This document shows, in pieces, positions 36,965-47,310 of a DNA stretch of 64,000 bases. The DNA comes from Cliona cf. orientalis (Eukaryota > Porifera > Demospongiae > Clionaida > Clionaidae), in NCBI GenBank assembly GCA_963930775.1, contig OZ005695.1, positions 682,001 through 746,000 on the forward strand, in the 5' to 3' direction. Position 1 is the first letter of the stretch. Each line of letters begins with the position of its first letter. A model generated the notes under the pieces. It was not told the origin of the DNA, did not search any database, and worked only from the letters and a program-made list of their open reading frames with translations. The translations under genes were made by a program, and so were the position numbers.

Positions 36965-38641
36965 CCCATCAGGTGTCTATCTGGTGAAGCAGGTTTTGCG
37001 AAGCAAGCATCGTATCCGTCTCCTTGACTACGAACTGAACAACCTTCACAAGCTCAAGCTCCGGCTGGCGAAGGAGTGGAAGAACATCACAGAGAAGGCA
37101 GACATGGACGTAAAGTAAGGCAGAGAGAGAGAGAGAGGGAGAGAGAGAGGAGGGGAGAGCTGTATCCTAGCTAGAAACCGGGTTACCTATCAGTTGTTCT
37201 TTTCTCAGCCACGAGCCGTTGATCAACTATAAACCAACTCCTGAAGGCTATTGACTAGATGTATAAACATGTACAGTGTACCTCCAATAACAATTATTGA
37301 GCCCCTAGGGCACTAATGAATCAAAAGAGTCAGCCCCTAGCTCATGTAGGGTACTAATGAAATCAAAAAGAGTCAGCCCCTCTTGTAGGGCACTAATGAA
37401 TCAAAAGAGTCAGCCCCTAGCTCTTGTAGGGCACTAATGAATCAAAAGAGTCAGCCCCTAGCTCATGTAGGGTACTAATGAAATCAAAAAGAGTCAGCCC
37501 CTCTTGTAGGGCACTAATGAATCAAAAGAGTCAGCCCCTAGCTCTTGTAGGGCACTAATGAAATCAAAAGAGTCAGCCCCTCTTGTAGGGCACTAATGAA
37601 TCAAAAGAGTCAGCCCCTAGCTCTTGTAGGGCACTAATGAATCAAAAGAGTCAGCCCCTAGCTCTTGTAGGGCACTAATGAAATCAAAAGAGTCAGCCCC
37701 TCTTGTAGGGCACTAATGAAATCAAAAGAGTCAGCCCCTAGCTCTTGTAGGGCACTAATGAAATCAAAAGAGTCAGCCCCTAGCTCTTGTAGGGCACTAA
37801 TGAAATCAAAAGAGTCAGCCCCTAGCTCTTGTAGGGCACTAAGGAAGTCAAAAAGAGTCCCCTAAATCACTGGCAGACTATGTGTGTGTGTGTGTGTGTG
37901 TTTTACTGTAGTTTCTATTATTGTAGTATTTCCTCGGTTTCTTTGATACTATCTGGGAAAGAATACACGAAGTTTGCATGTTGTCGATTGCGAGGAAGTA
38001 ATCTTATGTATGCACTTTCTAGTTCCAGTTTCCTGGTGATGATTAACTCGTCCCTATAATTAGCATGCTATTTTTAGATATAACATTTCCAATAAACATG
38101 AGTAGACCACCCCTTTGCTTTAATTGGACTAATTGGCTAGGGTTACCACTGCCCGGATACCCCCTAGCTTAATCTTAACCTTCGAGTATTATAATATATT
38201 AATATCATGTCTGTACATACAGATTATTGATTATTAATTTTTTCTTATACGTAGGATCTTTCGAGAACAGAAGAGAGTTGCCAAGGCGATCATCAGCAGC
38301 CAGGAGGAAGCGTTCTGGAGACTGAGACGACCTCCAGTGAGTCATGTGACTACACCCAAAATTAATTAAAAAATACAATATTAAGCAGCATTACTAACTA
38401 ACTATTGACGGCGAGAGAGTACAGAATCTACATGCATTAGTGATGTCACTATGATAATGTTTGGAGTGGCATGGGCTGTATCTTGCGATGGGTTATTTCA
38501 GGGATTATTAGTTGCAATAGAAACAGTCCATTGTGGCAGCCGTGCGATTTGTTTTCTTTACTAATGGCCGCCATTCACTTAATAACTGCGTTATGCAATT
38601 TTATCAATAACTAGTTTTTTTAGTATGCTGTATTATGACCT

Positions 38642-38683
<42 letters not shown>

Positions 38684-41600
38684 CCCCCTCTCTCTCTCTC
38701 TCTCTCCCTCGCCCCCTCTTCCTGCTAGCCTGGTGAGACTAGCATGTGCGATGCCACTCTGACCAGACTCTGTACGAAACGACCAGAAGAATACATGGCA
38801 GAAGTAAGCATACAATGTACTTGTGTGTTTAGCGTTAATACATGCATGTACATGTACATGTACATGTGCATGTGTTTCAAAGGAGGCCATATCTTCACAC
38901 GTACAGCAGCCCACTAAACAAGGTCACAGAGGTGACCAACAACATTGATGCGGCTTCAACTGTAACACTACATACTATCATTCAGAAGCCCCCAAAATAT
39001 TCAATACTGTGTATGTCATCCTATGTTCACTATATGACGTCATTGCGCATGTAGATCGATATCTAACCATTTCCTCTACTATACCATAGTCTGTGCATCC
39101 TCCAATCCTTGCTCAGTGTGACATCATATGATGTCATTGTTATCTGTCTATATCTATGCCATGCCGTACTTACATGAGCCGAATGATAATATTATGAATA
39201 AATTGTATGTCTGTTTTATGTTGTCAGGAGTGTACCCTGAAGGCGCTACGAGGGGAAATGCTCTTCCTCCAGCGCACATCAAAGAAGACCCGGGTCCGTC
39301 TCTCAACCTCGTTAGAGAGGTAACGCCCTTACTCATTGGATTATAATTAGTAATTAGAGCAGATAATTATCATACATAGTTCCGATAGCAAGGATTCCAA
39401 GTTCTTGTCTCCAATTAAGTGAACTGAGTGTAATATGAGAATTGCTAGCGATCATGACATTGTGTGTGTATCTTCTTTACAGTGCCGTTAACTTTTGTCA
39501 GCGATATCATGAATTTGACCCCATGCTGACCTCTCCATTGCCCAGCAACCCCTGGGTGTCCAACGACAATACACTGTGGACCATAGAGAAGTCGCTGTAA
39601 GTCAATTTCATACCGTATAGCGGGAAATTTTCGAGGGTAAAAACTTTCGCGGAATGTTAAAACTGGTCGCATAATGGGCGTGGCATGCCTAGAATTTCGT
39701 GGAGAAAACTTTAGCGGATGGCTGAAAAATCGCGAAATTCGTGAAAGTTTTCTCCCTCGAAAGTTTCCCGCTATACGGTACATGCTGGCTGTCACGTCAT
39801 GTATATCTTAATCTCTCTCCCTCCCTCCCTCCCATAGTCTTGAGAACCCCACAGAGCGCCAAGCTAAGAAGTGGGCGTGTTCCTTCCAGGACCTGCTCAC
39901 CGACGTCACCGGAAGATTCAAATTTGAAAAGTTCTGCAAGAATCAGTTTTGCTTGGAGAACGTTCGGTTCTGGCAGGCTTGTCGCGATCTCAAGTTCATC
40001 CCTCTCATGGCCGTGGAAGGCTCCGTCAAACTAATCTACGAGTGAGTGCAGACTTGAGAGTAGATTGGTTGTGCTGTATTTGTGATTTTGTTTACTATAA
40101 CGTGGTATTCTAGATTAATTATTATAACTCGAATGTAGCTCAAGGAAATACAGTTCCTACTTTCTGTATTTAGCTACTCTCTCTCTCTCTCTCTCTTCCT
40201 TCTCTATCTTTCTCGCTCCCTTTTTTCTTTCATTTACTCTCACACACAGTGAGTTTCTCCAGCGTGGTTCAAGCAGTGAAGTGAACGTCAGTGCCAACGT
40301 CCAGGATGAGATCGAGCGAGACACAAAGGACCCTTCCCGCTATGCCTTCACCGCCGCCCAGGAGCAAATCTACCAGCTCATGCAGAAGGACATCTATCCA
40401 AGATTCCTCAACTCCCAGGAATACCGGATGATGCTGAAGAAGGGGAAAGAGGTTCAGCCGGGGGGCAAGGGGTTCTTCTCCAAGCTGCAGTACGGATTGA
40501 GGAAGAGTCGGCTGGAGGCTAACTTGAAGGACGCCACTGGAATCAGCCCAAATTTACCTCAGAGATACGCAAGAAGACAGGTATAAATTATTATTGTACG
40601 GTAGATGGCAGTAAGAATTTGGTTGGCTGGTACAGGGTCGTCATACGTACGTGTACCCAATATGTCCGCTTCAGTAATTCTCTCTCTTCCCCTTCCTTTC
40701 TTTAGCTGAGTATCTCTCGTCGTATGAGTGGTCCCAGCTCTGGTTCTCTTGATGACATCTTTCTCTCTACCAGTGCCTCCACACCAAACTTCCTCGCAGA
40801 CCCAAAAAGAAGGTCAGTCAGCAGAGCTGCATAAAAATGATAATATAATATTACCGTAGATCGGATTTTAATAGCGAGTATTTATTAATTGTGAATTGCG
40901 AGTTTTTGTTTCGCAATTAATAGATATAAACGTGCACATATACTACAGTACGGTACGGGGTCGTCCATCGCAATTATTGGATTTTCGCAATTTGGCCTGA
41001 CTTGACTAGAACGCAATTAAAACCCGTCCTACGGTATTGTTATTGTTCATTATGTTGCAGGTCGGCCTACACTGAAGCTTTCATAGACACGATCACGGCA
41101 CCAGTACCAGAGAAATGTGAAGTGCCAGATCAGCAACGAGTGCGTCGCGTCTCCGCCCCAATCAACCCTCCCTACCGCAAGTCCGGGTCCTCGGGCAACT
41201 CCTCGCTAGACCAGGTGTTCGAAGAGGGAGGAGGGGGAGGGGGAGGGGATAAGGGAGGACTACTCAGCCCCGTCTCTGTCGATAGCACGATACCGATGTC
41301 GTACAGTGCCGATGATCTGAAACAGCTGCAGGAGGACGCTGACTCACTCGGGCCCTCCAAGTGGAAGAAGTATGGCATTGCTGCAAGGTATATTATATTA
41401 TTATGTAGGTCTATAGATGCTCAGATTGTTTCTGTAGCCTCATCTTAGTTGTATGATATGAGCTTCATGTCGATATGAACATGAATGTGTAATAGCGAGT
41501 CATTTTTACATGTGCCATTTATGACTCCTTATTTTTTTCCTTCTTGTATATATTATGTCTCTCTCTTCCTTTCTCTCTCTCTCTCTCCCTGCATAGCTTC

Positions 41601-41882
41601 ATAGCTGATGCTCTCTCCTCCCCTCATGACAGTGGTGCACCTGATCATCAATCCCACCTCCTTGGGGCTCCCTGTAACGGCAGCATCCACCCCAGTCGAA
41701 GCATGTCACATGACCTCAAAGACCAAGCTCACGAGATTCTACAAGTGCCCACGTTTGAGTTGGTGAGGTCTCCAAAGTGTGGGGCGTATGAGTTTGAGTC
41801 TTTCAGCCCGACGTCGCCTGGGGTCAAAGGTCTGCTCAGCGTGGGGAGCAGGGAGAGCCTACACTCCACATCAAGTCAATAG
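33033..41882 (+). CDS. R7-family regulator of G-protein signalling (DEP-DHEX-GGL-RGS), 15 exons
   Basis: GTPase-activating protein for Gi/o-type alpha subunits; R7 proteins work with Gbeta5 through the GGL domain and are membrane-anchored through DEP/DHEX. Exons: 33033-33263, 34941-35040, 35392-35442, 35997-36103, 36590-36641, 36973-37114, 38255-38336, 38729-38803, 39228-39319, 39483-39596, 39838-40041, 40250-40580, 40706-40812, 41061-41387, 41597-41882; 766 residues. DEP (about 85-180) shows DGVPIRSHKRRLISAIPSAF, ADVVTWLMKNL, DDGTLFRFQTPYYWPS. DHEX has SSQEEAFWRLRRP. GGL ends in YHEFDPMLTSPLPSNPW. RGS (about 360-485) has FKFEKFCKNQFCLENVRFW and YPRFLNSQEY. A Ser/Gly-rich C-terminal extension of about 250 residues exceeds human RGS7 (about 490 total). 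An N-terminal Ala/Pro-rich lead of about 77 residues is also unusual. Confidence 0.9.
33264..34940 (+). other. 1.7 kb first intron of the R7 RGS gene, no gene seen
   Basis: AT-rich, without recognised coding sequence or clear repeat. Confidence 0.5.
35238..35325 (+). repeat. (CT)n microsatellite in RGS intron 2
   Basis: A nearly pure CT run about 65 bases upstream of the exon that starts at 35392. Confidence 0.9.
35844..35948. mobile_element. MITE-like element with TAGCCTCGT ends and 9-bp target duplication
   Basis: Perfect 9-bp terminal inverted repeats: TAGCCTCGT at the left end, ACGAGGCTA at the right. Both sides are flanked by TCTATTGTG (35835-35843 and 35949-35957), a perfect direct repeat. 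Length 105 bp, in an RGS intron. A 9-bp duplication fits Mutator-like or related elements; no transposase is encoded. Confidence 0.75.
37296..37860 (+). repeat. Minisatellite in RGS intron, unit 36-43 bases, about 14 copies
   Basis: Units contain TTGTAGGGCACTAATGAA followed by TCAAAAGAGTCAGCCCCT. Variants with and without the CTAGCT segment alternate, and two units read GGTACTAATG. The array lies in the intron between 37114 and 38255. Confidence 0.92.
38641..38715 (+). repeat. (CT)n microsatellite before an RGS exon
   Basis: A CT run close upstream of the acceptor of the exon starting at 38729. Confidence 0.9.
39611..39780. mobile_element. MITE-like foldback element with TACCGTATAG ends, 170 bp
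   Basis: The left arm TACCGTATAGCGGGAAATTT and the right arm (complement TACCGTATAGCGGGAAACTT) match over about 40 bases with few changes, including CGAGGG and AAAACTTTC blocks. It lies in an RGS intron and ends at TA dinucleotides. This is the clearest member of the TACCGTA group here. Confidence 0.82.
40852..41036. mobile_element. MITE-like element with TACCGTAG ends, 185 bp
   Basis: The left arm TACCGTAGATCGGATTTTAA pairs with the right arm, whose complement reads TACCGTAGGACGGGTTTTAA. It lies in the RGS intron before the exon at 41061. Confidence 0.75.
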
Positions 41883-42122
41883 TGGTCTTGGAAAATGGGT
41901 GGGGCATCATTCTTGATGTAACTAACATTAATAATTATTACTACAAACCGAGTGCTGTTCAAGTCCAGTTTATGTGTGAATATAATAATATTATTGTATT
42001 TATAAATTTGTATTACGGTGTGAAATCACGTGAAATGTGTTCAGAAACTAGTATTAAAACTATAAAAGTGAAACCTATACAAATTCTATAAAACGTTAAC
42101 CATTAAAATATTATTATGACAA

Positions 42123-43444
42123 CTAGCTTTGATACGTGATCCGGAACTTCAGGCAATCATTTTGTAGATACACTGGTTTCAGCTCACTATGAGGGATAAA
42201 TCTAGAGTCACCAAAAACCTCTCTAGCTAGTTCTCCATCTACTACTCTTCTACAACATGCATCATCTACACTACCATCGTAGATGATTGTTTTTACCCAT
42301 ACCCTCTCATCTCCATTCTGGCTCAACAACTGAACTTTGAATGTACCTCGAAGTGGCCACTTGAGCTGGTCATCGTATTCTCCTTTCATAAGCCTAAGAA
42401 ATACTGATACGTGCGTGTTAGAATCATGATTAAAACCACCAGGATAAACCATCAAACACAACTTATAGCCCATAGGGTGGGTGTAGAAGGGTGGAGACCA
42501 GATATTACGATCTTCCTTGTGCTGTTTAAAGTTGGTCATAGTCAGTTCTATAGGATACAGTGGAATTCCTACTTGGTACTGCTCAATCTTTCTTGTCAAT
42601 ATTTCAATTGCCTGCTTCAGTTGCTTGTTTTCTTCTTTAAGATTCATAACTTCCTGCTTGAGCGGTTTGAGCTGCTCATTCTCTACTGTTAAGTGCATCA
42701 ACTGCTTTTTTTGCAGGGACACATGGGCTACTAGACCTTCAGTGAGATGAATGGGTAAGTTCTTACGAGGGAGCCTCACTTTACAGCCAACACCTTTGAA
42801 TTCGCAGTCAACAACAGTCAATGGGCAGTCATTGGCGACATGGCTGTTGATTTTTCGGCGCGCCATGATTTCATCGCATTTGTTGGGGCACGGTACAGGG
42901 TAGCTACCGCACACAGGCCAGTGCTTGGCTATCACATCTTCACAAGTCGAGTTGTATTCTTTGCAGTACAGACAGGCAAAAGGCCTCTTATGACACCGGA
43001 TATTCTGATGAACTTCTATACCAGAACGCAGAATAGGCTTGGAGCAGTGAAGACACTGAACTCGTGTAAATTGGCAGCCTTCCAGCTGCTTGTCTTGAGG
43101 TGGCTTGAAATTGAGATGACTTTCAAGCCGTGTTCTCCTAGCTCTCCCACCCACTGGCAGCCTTGCTTCTTGTTGGCGCAGTGAACTTGATAGTCGTTCA
43201 GTAATCGCTTCCGCCCCTTATCCTCAAAGCAATCAAAACGGTAAGCCTTGCAACAAGGGCAGGGCTTGCCACGGTTGTTCGCCCTCACTCGCTCAATGCA
43301 CACTCGACAAAAACCGTATCCACAGCAGGTGACTTGGTAGGGCTCCTTCAGAACGAGAAGACAGACAGGACACTCACTTTGAACCCCTTTGGCCGGTTTC
43401 TCCACAAATTCGCAGTCGAATCCACCCTCTGCATGGTCAGCCAT
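42123..43444 (-). pseudogene. TRAF-like RING/zinc-finger/MATH gene with an internal frameshift
   Basis: Intronless. From the ATG at 43444 the frame encodes MADHAEGGFDCEF and a RING-like region (CPVCLLVLKEPYQVTCCGYGFC), then runs to GELGEHG. From there the homologous sequence continues in another frame: TRAF-type zinc fingers (CPNKCDEIM, CEFKGVGC), a coiled coil (EENKQLKQAIEIL), a MATH domain and the C-terminus. The switch is near 43115-43130, where alignment with the intact neighbour suggests about 5 extra bases, or a net one-base loss with a codon insertion. The rest is undamaged. Recent pseudogene, assembly error, or two separate products are all possible. Two thirds of the protein resembles the gene at 43769-45025. 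Confidence 0.75.
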
Positions 43445-43768
43445 CTTGGGAGCTACATGAGCGTGATGAGCGTGCCCACCAGGGCCACCGCGTACGGGGG
43501 GAATAAAGTCCTTTCCGGTGATCATGCACCACCCCTCTGGGATGAACATATCAGTGCTGCATCAAAACCCATATCAATCAAAATTATTAGCCTCTACAGT
43601 ATTATAGAAATGTTATAAAAATCACATTGTTATGAAATATAGCTATAATTATTATACACTATCAGGGCCCCACAAAATGTAGTATAATTATTATAAGTAG
43701 CTACCCAAAAGGAATGTCACACTCCAACACTAATTCAGTACTTAGGAAAAGAAAGCTCTACAATTCTA
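43445..43768. other. Spacer between the two TRAF-like genes
   Basis: No gene seen. AT-rich; an in-frame ATG at 43549 would extend the upstream gene by 35 residues. Confidence 0.4.
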
Positions 43769-45025
43769 CTAGATTGCTTGTTTGATGCAAAACTTGATAC
43801 AGTCATTTTGTAGGTACTTTGGCTTCACCTCAGCGTGAGGGAGAAACATATGATTTCCTCTACCTATCTCAGCTCGTTCTCCATCCATTACTCTATTGCA
43901 AAATGCACCGTCATCAAAGGTAGCTGTGGTCATGTGATCCTTCTTGTCTTCGGCAATCTGGCTCAGTAGATGGACAGTGAAGTTACCTCGAAATGGCCAG
44001 TTGAGCTGCTCATCATACTCTCCTTTCATCAAGTTAAGATACAGTGATACGTGGGTGTTGAGACCGTCACCATTTCCTCCGGCAAAAACTGCCAAGGATA
44101 GTTTGTATCCATTGGGACTGGTATAGAATGGTGGAGAGTACCACCTATCGCAATCTTTTCTGTGTTGTTCAAAGTTTGTCATAGTCAATTTGACAGGACA
44201 AAGTGGAATATTTCTTTGGGTTGGCCAAAGGGCTTCGGTCAACTTTTCAACCTGCTGCTTCAGTTGCTTATTTTCTTCTTTCAGTTCCATCAATTGCCTA
44301 TTCTGTAGCGACATGTGGGCTACAACACCTTCTTTGAGATGGTTAGGTAAACGTTTGCGAGACAGACGCACTGCACAGCCAATGTGTTTAAATTCACAGT
44401 GAACAATTGTCAGTGGACAGTCATTATCGATATGGCTCTTGAGATTTCGACGCTCCATAGTTACATCGCTACATGTTTTAGGACACTGTACGGGAAAGCT
44501 ACCACATTCAGGCCAGTGCTTCTCGATCATATCTTCATGAGTCGAGTTATAATCCTTGCAGTATCTGCAACTAAATGGCCTCTTTGGACATTCATTACTC
44601 TGGTGGATCTCTATAGTGGATCGCTGAAAACGCTTTGAGCAGTAGACACACGGGATGTTAGTGTATGGGCATCCGTCTAGCTGCTTATCTGGGGATGGTT
44701 TGGAATTGACATGGTCTTCGAGTTTTCCTAATCTTCCTATCCACTGGCAGCCTTGATTCTTATTGGTGCAGTAGACGTCATACTCATTCAGTGACCGACT
44801 CCTCCCTTTATCCTCAAAGCAGTCAAAATTCTCAACATTGCAACAAGGACAGGGCTTGTTGTCTGCCCTCACTCGCTCAATGCACACTCGACAAAATCCG
44901 TATCCACAGCAGGTTGCTTGGTAGGGCTCTCTTAGCACAAGCAGACACACAGGGCAGTCGCTTTGAATCCCCGGTGGTAGCTCTTTCACAAATTTACAAT
45001 CAAATCCACCCTTCTGGTCCGCCAT
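43769..45025 (-). CDS. TRAF-like protein: RING, TRAF-type zinc fingers, coiled coil, MATH (intronless)
   Basis: 418 residues in one exon. The RING-like region is at about 20-60 (CPVCLLVLREPYQATCCGYGFC, then CPCC). TRAF-type zinc fingers run from about 90 to 235 (CPYTNIPCVYC, CPKRPFSCRYC, CPKTCSDVT, CEFKHIGC). A short coiled coil (MELKEENKQLKQQVEKL) is followed by a MATH domain (about 275-418; LTMTNFEQH, YTSPNGYKLSL, THVSLYLNLMKGEYDEQL). TRAF proteins link receptors to ubiquitin-dependent signalling. The RING lacks the usual Cys-Gly-His order (it reads CCGYGFC), so ligase activity is uncertain. The lack of introns and the nearby copy suggest a locally expanding, possibly retrocopied, family. 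Confidence 0.9.
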   Translation of the reverse strand: MADQKGGFDCKFVKELPPGIQSDCPVCLLVLREPYQATCCGYGFCRVCIERVRADNKPCPCCNVENFDCFEDKGRSRSLNEYDVYCTNKNQGCQWIGRLGKLEDHVNSKPSPDKQLDGCPYTNIPCVYCSKRFQRSTIEIHQSNECPKRPFSCRYCKDYNSTHEDMIEKHWPECGSFPVQCPKTCSDVTMERRNLKSHIDNDCPLTIVHCEFKHIGCAVRLSRKRLPNHLKEGVVAHMSLQNRQLMELKEENKQLKQQVEKLTEALWPTQRNIPLCPVKLTMTNFEQHRKDCDRWYSPPFYTSPNGYKLSLAVFAGGNGDGLNTHVSLYLNLMKGEYDEQLNWPFRGNFTVHLLSQIAEDKKDHMTTATFDDGAFCNRVMDGERAEIGRGNHMFLPHAEVKPKYLQNDCIKFCIKQAI

Positions 45026-45460
45026 AATTATTGCTATTCAATGTTTCTAGACAATCACAGGATTTTTAAGTTTAATGGGGCACCTGATTTTATAGACTAC
45101 TTTATAGGATCAAATTCATTGCCTATAGTTATTACTGGCATTCAAGTATGGAGCTGAGAATGTCATGTTGTTACCATTAATAACATTCACAAAAGTGACC
45201 GTGCAGATTTCAGGAGCCTAGCTATATAAGCAACTATGATTCCGGGAAAATCCAGTGGAGACATATTGACCTGGTTGCATTATGAATAGCTACACTGAAA
45301 TTGTAATTCATACTGCAGAGGCAGCAAATATCAAAATTAGGAAATTAGTGAATACTCAACATTAAACCATCATTATAATTATAGTGATCAGATGACATCA
45401 ATAGAGGAAAAGCTACCAGAGTTTTAAGAAAGAGAATAGTGCCGATTCTTAAAGAATAGT
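45026..45460. other. Spacer between the TRAF-like gene and the espin-like gene
   Basis: No gene seen; AT-rich. It should contain the TRAF-like promoter and the espin-like 3' tail. Confidence 0.45.
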
Positions 45461-47310
45461 TCATAGTTTAGTTGTTGTATTCTGCAAATCGAGAAGACAT
45501 CTTACTTATTTGTGGTTAGCAATGCCAGATATTTACATACCTTAGCTTTCTTCTTCCCACCAAGAAAGCCACCTAGTGTTCTCTTCTTCTTTGTTTTTGA
45601 AGGATTCTCTTTGCCATAGTTTGGACTGATAAGCAGCTTCAACTCAGCATTCTACGAAGAATCAGCATAGAATCACTTTAGTTGATGTATTTCAGTTAAT
45701 CATACTAGCTACTAACCTTCGCCTCACGATGTTGTTTCTTTGCAGTGTCAAATGCCTTTCGTGGATTCTTAAGAAACTCCACACACTCCTGGTGTCCCTT
45801 TTCGATTGCAAAATCACTATATTAAACAATGAGTCAGATCATAGCTATGTATACGTATACTATATTGTTTGCATACTGTACTATGCATAGGTGAACTCAC
45901 AGAGGTGTTAATCCATCACAGTCTCTGTAGTTGAGGTCCACTGAGTGGCTGTAGAAGACATGGAGGCACTTGAGTTGCCCCTGCTCGGCTGCATCGTGGA
46001 TCGGTGTGGCTCCGTAGTCATCCTGCTCCACCCCAGAGGCCAGGGAGTGGTGCAACAACCACTCCAGAATAGCAACATGACCTACGCAAATAATAATAAT
46101 TAGTAATGATTTGTATGGAATTCCAGTATGTTCCTTAGGCATAGACTATCCCTTCAAGCTTCCTTATATGGGCTCAGGATAGCTGTTTATACATAATAAT
46201 AATAATTTTTATACCAGTACTCACATGAGAAATATAATAAGGGTAAGCTCCTAATCACCGGACTCATTAATTAGATTTGCGAGCGTATGTTTATGATTAG
46301 CACACATAACATAGATTCATGAAATTATTATATACCTTTAGCAGCAGCAAAATGAACAGGTGTTGCTCCATCACACGTTCGACAGTTGATGGGGCACTTA
46401 GCCGACCGGACGAGCCAGTGGGTGACGTTTAATCGCCCAGTCTGAGCAGCTGCATGGAGAGGGGTCATCCCATCGTTAGAGGCCAATTGAGCGTCAGCGT
46501 GACCATGCTCCACTAGCCAATGGACACAGTCCAGGTGACCTTCTTGAGCAGCGAAGTACACTGTAGAAAAGTATAATCATGGTGATAAAAAAAACTGTCA
46601 GATTTATGTGCATATCATCATTTAACAAACTTTAGTAACATTGACTGTGGATTTATAAATTAATTAACTCAAACCAATTTTTTTGCTAGTATAATTGTTA
46701 AAAAGATACCTGGAGTTTCTCCACTCTCTGTTTGTGCATTTGGGTCACCATTTCCTTTTTCCACAAGCTGTTTGAGGCATTCCAAGTGACCAGAAGCAGC
46801 TGCAAAATGCACTGGCGTGGCTCCATCAAAATCTCCAAGAGTGGCCTCCGCACCGCTCTCCAGCAGGCAGCTAAGGCAGTCCAGGCGGCCGTGGTAGGCG
46901 CAGACGTGCAGTGGCGTTGCGCCCCTGATGTCTCCCACCTCGCACAGGGACACCTCAGCAGATATGATAGCTTTTAGTGACTCGAGGTCTCCCTTCCTCG
47001 CGGCGATGTGAGCTAGAGTAGCCCCGTTTTCGGAAAGGACTGAGGTCAGATCGATCTCGTCCAAGTTTCTTTCTAGCAACTCCTTAAAGCAGCCTGTGTG
47101 CCCGCTTGTCACAGCAAAAATCATCGGTGAAGTTCCCGCGCGACACTCCACGCAAGCATCTCCAAAATCCAGAGATATTTCGTCCGATTCTTGACCTTTT
47201 TCCTCCTCTTCGCCTCCGACGCCCGAGAGAAAGGTATCAAGATCGTTCAATACTTCTGCTGCTCCTTTCAGAGCAGGGTTACTAGCAATGCTTGGCCTCG
47301 CTTTTGCCAT
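45461..47310 (-). CDS. Espin-like ankyrin-repeat protein, 6 exons
   Basis: Exons: 47310-46710, 46560-46336, 46081-45901, 45816-45717, 45651-45541, 45481-45461; 412 residues. About eight ankyrin repeats follow an acidic N-terminus. The later ones match vertebrate espin closely in order: VYFAAQEGHLDCVHWLVE, DGMTPLHAAAQTGRLNV, DGATPVHFAAAKGH, YGATPIHDAAEQGQLKCL, DCDGLTPLDFA. Espins bundle actin in stereocilia and microvilli. This protein ends soon after the repeats with a basic tail (KTKKKRTLGGFLGGKKKAK, then six residues), lacking the proline-rich and C-terminal actin-bundling parts. The last exon is tiny and rests on a 59-base intron with a TGCTAAC branch-like site. Without it the frame ends 12 residues after KKKAK. 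Confidence 0.8.
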
